Source of the DNA: Victivallales bacterium
GTDB taxonomy: Bacteria > Verrucomicrobiota > Lentisphaeria > Oligosphaerales > Oligosphaeraceae
Reading direction: 5' to 3'
Length of the DNA stretch: 10,243 nucleotides
NCBI GenBank assembly: GCA_017615955.1
Contig: JAFZZD010000471.1
Coordinates: 1-10,243, forward strand
Below, one piece after another: positions 7,153-10,243 of this stretch; positions within the stretch are counted from its first letter, which is position 1; each line of letters starts with the position of its first letter. Made by a program: the position numbers and the translations under genes. The notes under the pieces were generated by a model. It saw nothing but the letters and a program-made list of their open reading frames with translations, was not told the DNA's origin and made no database searches.

Positions 7153-7869
7153 TCATGGCAAATCGTCTAAACCGACTATTGCCATGCCCAGTTCATTGGC
7201 GGTCTTCAACATCGCCTCCAGCACAGCATTGGAAATGCCGATTCTGCTTGGCCTTGCGGATATGTCATGTGAAAAGAAGACCACCACCTGCTCTGCATCA
7301 TGTGCCTTGCGCAGCACAGCCAGATTGTCCTCCAGCACGGTGTTGTAGTAAGTGCCAATACCTGCGCCGCCCATCACCTTGCGACCTGGCAGTTCAGAGA
7401 CTGGCTTGTACAATGGCGCAAAGTCCGCCAATGACACGCCTTCAGGACGCTTCATGCCCAAACCAGCGCGGAAATGGGTGAAATACGCCGACAGCACTCG
7501 GTCCGTATCCGCATTGCGCCTGTTGTTGGGATAGGCAAAGGCCTTGATTTTGTATCCAGCCGCAACGCACGCATTGTACTGTGGCAGCACCTCATTGTCC
7601 AGATATGCCTGATCGCCATTCTTCTCAAAGTAAACTGGCGCATCAGCATGGTTCATGGTATGAAGACCGACTGTATGCCCGTCCGCCTTCAAGGCGGCTA
7701 TTACCTTCAGCGCCTCTGCATTGATTTCCCCTTTGATGAAAAATGAGGCCTTCGCCCCATACTTGCGGAATATGGGCAGCGCAGCCAGCCAATACTGGAA
7801 GTTCCTGTCATCAAATGTCAGGCACAGAACGCCCCTCTTGCCTGGGAAAAATTTTTCTGTCTCGCTCAT
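7153..7869 (-). CDS. Polysaccharide deacetylase (CE4 / NodB-like domain)
   Basis: The 238-residue product carries the NodB metal-dependent deacetylase motifs: TFDD with Asp20 (base) and Asp21 (metal), HTMNH with His70 and His74 (metal), AFAYPNN in place of the more usual RxPY motif, and FFSHDI near the end. Such enzymes remove N- or O-acetyl groups from glycans. I chose the ATG at 7869 because AAGGA lies 7-8 bp upstream and the conserved domain begins at once. An alternative ATG at 7977 overlaps the carboxyltransferase stop as ATGA and would add 36 residues including a hydrophobic run (FFRFALVLCLICANLC) that could export the protein; but those codons lie in an inverted repeat that looks intergenic. 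Location (cytoplasm or envelope) depends on this choice. It lies 6 bp before the dehydrogenase gene. Confidence 0.85.
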   Translation of the reverse strand: MSETEKFFPGKRGVLCLTFDDRNFQYWLAALPIFRKYGAKASFFIKGEINAEALKVIAALKADGHTVGLHTMNHADAPVYFEKNGDQAYLDNEVLPQYNACVAAGYKIKAFAYPNNRRNADTDRVLSAYFTHFRAGLGMKRPEGVSLADFAPLYKPVSELPGRKVMGGAGIGTYYNTVLEDNLAVLRKAHDAEQVVVFFSHDISARPSRIGISNAVLEAMLKTANELGMAIVGLDDLP

Positions 7870-7883
7870 AATTTTATCCTTGT

Positions 7884-7972
7884 CCACGGATTTGCACAGA
7901 TTTGCGCAGATTAAACAAAGCACCAATGCAAATCTAAAAAAATAATCTGTGCTGCTCTGTGCTAATCTGTGG
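7884..7972. repeat. Two 30-nt imperfect inverted arms built from AATCTGTGC-type decamers
   Basis: The left arm (7884-7913) and right arm (7943-7972) pair at 24 of 30 positions around a 29-nt AT-rich loop. Each arm is itself a run of near-identical decamers: GATTTGCACA then GATTTGCGCA on the left, AATCTGTGCT and variants on the right. The repeat fills nearly the whole gap between the carboxyltransferase and deacetylase genes, so the message would carry a large hairpin there. Confidence 0.85.
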
Positions 7973-7973
7973 C

Positions 7974-9512
7974 TCATAATGGAATGTTGCCATGCCTGTT
8001 GCCTGCGGCACGCTTGTTCTTAAGCATATCCAATGCCTGAATAAGCCGCATCCTGGTTTCCTCTGGCATGATAACCTCGTTCACATAGCCACGCTGGGCC
8101 GCTATGTACGGCGTCATCAGTTTTTCATTGTATTCGTCTATCAACTGCTGCCGCTTCTGCCCTGGCTGCTCGGCGGCACTTATCTCACGCCTGTATATGA
8201 TGTCAACCGCACTTTCAGCGCCCAGCACAGCCACCTGCGCAATTGGCCATGCATACACAATGTCCGCTCCCGTGCCAATGCTGTTCATGGCGATGTATGC
8301 GCCACCGAATGCCTTACGCAAAATCACGCTGATCTTTGGCACAGTCGCCTCGGAAAACGCATACAGCAATTTTGCTCCATGCCTGATGATGCCGCTACGC
8401 TCCTGGTTCACACCTGGCAGAAAGCCTGGAACATCCACAAACACCAGCAGCGGTATTCCGAAGCAATCGCAGAAACGGACAAAGCGCGCCGCCTTGTCCG
8501 AAGCATTCACATCCAGGCAGCCGCCCATGTAACTTGGCTGGTTCGCCACAACACCTACCACCTGCCCTTCCATGCGCCCGAAAGCGATGATTACATTCTT
8601 GGCAAAGTCGCTCTGTATCTCCAGCATGGAACCCTCATCCAATACGGCCTCCACCACATACAGCATATTGTAGGTCATGCGCTGATTGTCAGGCACCAGT
8701 TCCGTGAAGTCAATGGCATGTGGCGGGTAGTATTGTGCCACGGGCGCCGACTTGTCCTCGCAGCTTTGAGGCAGATACTCCAGCAAATGCCTCACGCCTT
8801 CCAGACAGGCCTGGTCGTTGTCATACACAAAATGGCTGACGCCGCTGACCTGGGAATGCATGCCTGCGCCGCCAAGGTCATCAAAGCTCACCGTCTCGCC
8901 AGTAACCTGCTTCACCACATTTGGTCCAGTGATGAACATCTTGGAGCTTTCCTTTGTCATGAAGATGAAGTCGCATATCGCGGGGGAATAGCAGGCGCCG
9001 CCAGCGCATGGCCCCAATATGACGGCAATCTGCGGTATCACGCCGGACGCCTTCGTATTGCGCCTGAATATGCCAGCATATCCGTTCAGGGAGCAGATGC
9101 CCTCCTCGATGCGGGCGCCTCCGCTGTCATTAAGATTGATGAACGGTGCCTTCATCTGCAAGGCTATGTCCATTATGTGGCATATTTTCGCGGCGTGGGC
9201 CTCCCCCAATGCGCCGCCTATGATGGTGAAGTCCTGGCTGGATGCAAATGCAAGGCGACCATTGATCTTGCCGTAGCCTGTGATCACGCCATCGCCAAGA
9301 TACGCCTTGCTCTCCATGCCAAAGTCCCTGGCCATAGTGGAGACCATGTCATTGACTTCCTGGAAAGTGCCGGCGTCAAACAGGCACAGCAGACGCTCGC
9401 GGGCAGTCATCTTCCCAGCCTCGTGCTGCTTGTCCTTGCGCTTCTGTCCGCCAGCCTCCTGCACCTTCTCACGCCGCTGGCGCAATATGTCTATATAACT
9501 GTCATTCCACAT
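7974..9512 (-). CDS. Acyl-CoA carboxyltransferase (propionyl-CoA carboxylase beta / methylmalonyl-CoA decarboxylase alpha type)
   Basis: The 512-residue protein is a full-length carboxyltransferase with two crotonase-like halves. It moves carboxyl groups between biotin and acyl-CoA. The N-half has SSQDFTIIGGALGEAHA, NDSGGARIEEG (about 130) and GPCAGGACYSP (about 165); the C-half has NQPSYMGGCLDVNASDKAARF, DVPGFLPG and RKAFGGAYIAMNS (about 399-411). Position 407, which is Asp in Streptomyces PccB (AYDVMGS) and affects acyl specificity, is Ile here; AYIAMNS is more like MmdA and the transcarboxylase 12S subunit. No biotin carboxylase, biotin carrier or MmdB gene is near, so carboxylase and decarboxylase roles cannot be separated. 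I chose the ATG at 9512 because GAGG lies 5 bp upstream; the frame extends to a GTG at 9539 without such a site. It is the first gene of the minus-strand cluster. Confidence 0.92.
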   Translation of the reverse strand: MWNDSYIDILRQRREKVQEAGGQKRKDKQHEAGKMTARERLLCLFDAGTFQEVNDMVSTMARDFGMESKAYLGDGVITGYGKINGRLAFASSQDFTIIGGALGEAHAAKICHIMDIALQMKAPFINLNDSGGARIEEGICSLNGYAGIFRRNTKASGVIPQIAVILGPCAGGACYSPAICDFIFMTKESSKMFITGPNVVKQVTGETVSFDDLGGAGMHSQVSGVSHFVYDNDQACLEGVRHLLEYLPQSCEDKSAPVAQYYPPHAIDFTELVPDNQRMTYNMLYVVEAVLDEGSMLEIQSDFAKNVIIAFGRMEGQVVGVVANQPSYMGGCLDVNASDKAARFVRFCDCFGIPLLVFVDVPGFLPGVNQERSGIIRHGAKLLYAFSEATVPKISVILRKAFGGAYIAMNSIGTGADIVYAWPIAQVAVLGAESAVDIIYRREISAAEQPGQKRQQLIDEYNEKLMTPYIAAQRGYVNEVIMPEETRMRLIQALDMLKNKRAAGNRHGNIPL

Positions 9513-9558
9513 GATTACCTCTTTCCAGGCAATGAACACTCCAAATTAAAAGAGCCAT

Positions 9559-9587
9559 AATATACCATTCACCTACATTTACCGCAA
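9559..9587 (-). promoter_or_regulatory. Candidate sigma70-type promoter for the carboxyltransferase cluster
   Basis: On the minus strand TTGCGG (9587-9582) and TATATT (9564-9559) are separated by 17 bp. Transcription would begin near 9552, leaving a leader of about 40 nt that contains the GAGG ribosome site before the ATG at 9512. It could drive all five minus-strand genes down to 3900. Confidence 0.45.
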
Positions 9588-9629
9588 ATTGAAGAGTAGT
9601 GGATAGGAACGCCAATTGAAAAACGCTCT

Positions 9630-9871
9630 GTTCACTATGAGGGTAGGCAATAATCATAGACCTGTTGCAAAAACTAATTATGTGAGCGCCGAAGCGGCAA
9701 TCAGTCAAGTTGGCCAACTTGTTCGTTTTTGCCTATTGGACAAGGCACAGGTTGGACAACCCGCGCGGGACGTCCAGAGCTTTGCCCTGTCGCTTGTTCA
9801 ACCTGAATGAGCACCGCTTCGGCACTCACAAAAGTAGGTTCCATCATTATTACCTGCCCTCTTGGGTGAAC
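9630..9871. repeat. Nested inverted-repeat element of about 240 bp, possible non-autonomous element or structured RNA
   Basis: The ends are inverted copies of one sequence: GTTCAC...GAGGGTAGGCAATAAT (9630-9654) and, on the minus strand, GTTCAC...GAGGGCAGGTAATAAT (9871-9848). Further inside, a 17-nt arm at 9681-9697 matches the complement of 9814-9830 at 16 of 17 positions (core GCCGAAGCGG). Deeper, CAGGTTGGACAA (9748-9759) pairs with TTGTTCAACCTG (9794-9805) with one G-T pair. Two self-complementary blocks lie within: CAAGTTGGCCAACTTG (9705-9720 region) and CCCGCGCGGG (9760-9769). No protein-coding gene is convincing inside it. It sits between the aminotransferase stop and the carboxyltransferase promoter. 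It might be a small transposable element, a terminator array or a structured RNA. Confidence 0.65.
9635..9659 (+). repeat. Shared loop motif, copy 2, with its own short stem
   Basis: CTATGA (9635-9640) and TCATAG (9654-9659) are perfect inverted arms around a loop carrying GGGTAGGCAATAA. The same loop core is found at 3839-3850 between different arms. Confidence 0.5.
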
Positions 9872-9882
9872 ATAGCATAATG
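9845..9882 (-). repeat. Shared loop motif, copy 3, next to the aminotransferase stop
   Basis: On the minus strand the core GAGGGCAGGTAAT lies between CATTAT (complement of 9877-9882) and ATAATG (complement of 9845-9850), a perfect 6-bp inverted pair that starts directly after the aminotransferase TAA. The flank GCTATGTTCACCCAA is nearly the same as the left arm and loop start of the hairpin at 3824. It may serve as the transcript end of the aminotransferase gene. Confidence 0.5.
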
Positions 9883-10243
9883 TTAAAAAAACACTGGCAC
9901 TGCAATTTCTCTAAATACATCAGCAATATATCTGATTTGAATATCAGTCAATCTGGCATGATTAGGCAAGTACAAGCCAAAATCATGTATAACATCTGCA
10001 TTGGCAAGATTCTTGATACCATATTTTTTAATCCAGAAAGGATGTCTGCCTATATTTCCACATATCAATGGACGAGATTCTATATTGAACTTTGCCAAAT
10101 GCCTATATACATCAATCCTATTCCTTACAATAGTAGCATACGCAAAATTGGACAAAAGCTCACATTGACTGCTCTGTTTCCAATAATCACCAAGCAAACT
10201 TGCATAAAGTTCAAAATTATGCTGGCGTCTTTTTGTGTATTTA
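9883..10243 (-). CDS. DegT/DnrJ/EryC1/StrS aminotransferase family, C-terminal part (5' end beyond window)
   Basis: The frame is open from the right edge to TAA at 9885-9883, giving about 119 residues. It matches the C-terminal domain of PLP-dependent sugar aminotransferase-fold enzymes, in particular the ColD/RfbH (3-dehydratase) branch: IESRPLICGNIGRHPFW, then LANADVIHDFGLYLPNH and a closing helix. These act on nucleotide-linked 4-keto-6-deoxysugars for O-antigen or glycoside sugars. The PLP-site residue that separates aminotransferases (Lys) from ColD-type dehydratases (His) is outside the window. The gene is AT-rich like the methyltransferase at the left edge. An internal TTG at 10197 is not the start: the coding match continues through it to the edge. 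Confidence 0.87.
   Translation of the reverse strand, partial: KYTKRRQHNFELYASLLGDYWKQSSQCELLSNFAYATIVRNRIDVYRHLAKFNIESRPLICGNIGRHPFWIKKYGIKNLANADVIHDFGLYLPNHARLTDIQIRYIADVFREIAVPVFF

Noticed and set aside
7992..9560. Plus-strand open frame of 522 codons opposite the carboxyltransferase gene
   Set aside because: It is entirely antisense to a gene with clear motifs, its product has a His/Gln-rich composition with no recognisable domain, and it most likely reflects codon bias of the real gene.
9502..9717. Minus-strand open frame of 71 codons ahead of the carboxyltransferase
   Set aside because: It spans the candidate promoter and overlaps the carboxyltransferase start in another frame, with no recognisable domain.
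9616..9810. Small plus-strand open frame of 64 codons over the inverted-repeat element
   Set aside because: No ribosome site. Both strands read VSAEA because of the inverted repeat, which argues that the repeat, not protein coding, shapes the sequence.
9681..9830. Integron attC site or tRNA-like fold
   Set aside because: No pair of GTTRRRY and RYYYAAC core sites in the expected layout, no integrase, and no cloverleaf with a CCA-type acceptor or TTCRA loop could be laid out.

Overview
The window holds five complete protein genes and two partial ones. The middle (about 1020-9540) has moderate to high GC; both ends (1-about 1000 and about 9540-10243) are visibly AT-rich. No rRNA, tRNA, CRISPR array, integrase or transposase gene is visible. 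Free-living heterotrophic bacterium is the safest reading: there is a type II (Gram-negative-type) citrate synthase, a family GH95-like glycoside hydrolase, a CE4 polysaccharide deacetylase and surface-glycan or secondary-metabolite type enzymes at both edges. The mix, with weak or absent Shine-Dalgarno sequences at several genes, would fit a PVC-type bacterium (Lentisphaerota, Kiritimatiellota or Verrucomicrobiota), but that is an impression, not something the sequence proves.

Layout. (1) 1-806, minus strand: an AT-rich MycE/TylF-like SAM-dependent methyltransferase that runs off the left edge. (2) 807-1023: divergent intergenic region with a candidate promoter on each strand. (3) 1024-3591, plus strand: a large GH95-like glycoside hydrolase, the only complete plus-strand gene. 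(4) 3592-3899: convergent intergenic region with a 23-bp tandem repeat and a perfect 12-bp-stem hairpin. (5) 9512 down to 3900, minus strand: five genes that could be one transcription unit, in transcription order a carboxyltransferase (propionyl-CoA carboxylase beta / methylmalonyl-CoA decarboxylase alpha type), a polysaccharide deacetylase, a D-2-hydroxyacid dehydrogenase, citrate synthase gltA and an APH-fold kinase. The middle three are packed within 6-10 bp of each other. The two wider gaps (104 and 111 bp) are filled with inverted repeats. (6) 9513-9882: non-coding, with a candidate promoter for the carboxyltransferase and a roughly 240-bp nested inverted-repeat element. (7) 9883-10243, minus strand: the C-terminal end of a DegT/DnrJ/EryC1/StrS sugar aminotransferase entering from the right edge.

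How the genes fit together. Citrate synthase, the acyl-CoA carboxyltransferase and the hydroxyacid dehydrogenase are central carbon enzymes; the GH95-like enzyme and the deacetylase act on glycans; the two AT-rich edge genes look like parts of sugar-modification clusters of a different compositional origin. The grouping is suggestive but does not define a known pathway.

The most unusual content is non-coding. A short motif, GAGGG[T/C]AGG[C/T]AAT, occurs three times in two intergenic regions, each time between inverted-repeat arms whose sequences differ; two of the copies form the ends of the nested inverted-repeat element at 9630-9871. I found no convincing new multi-gene defence or mobile system here.
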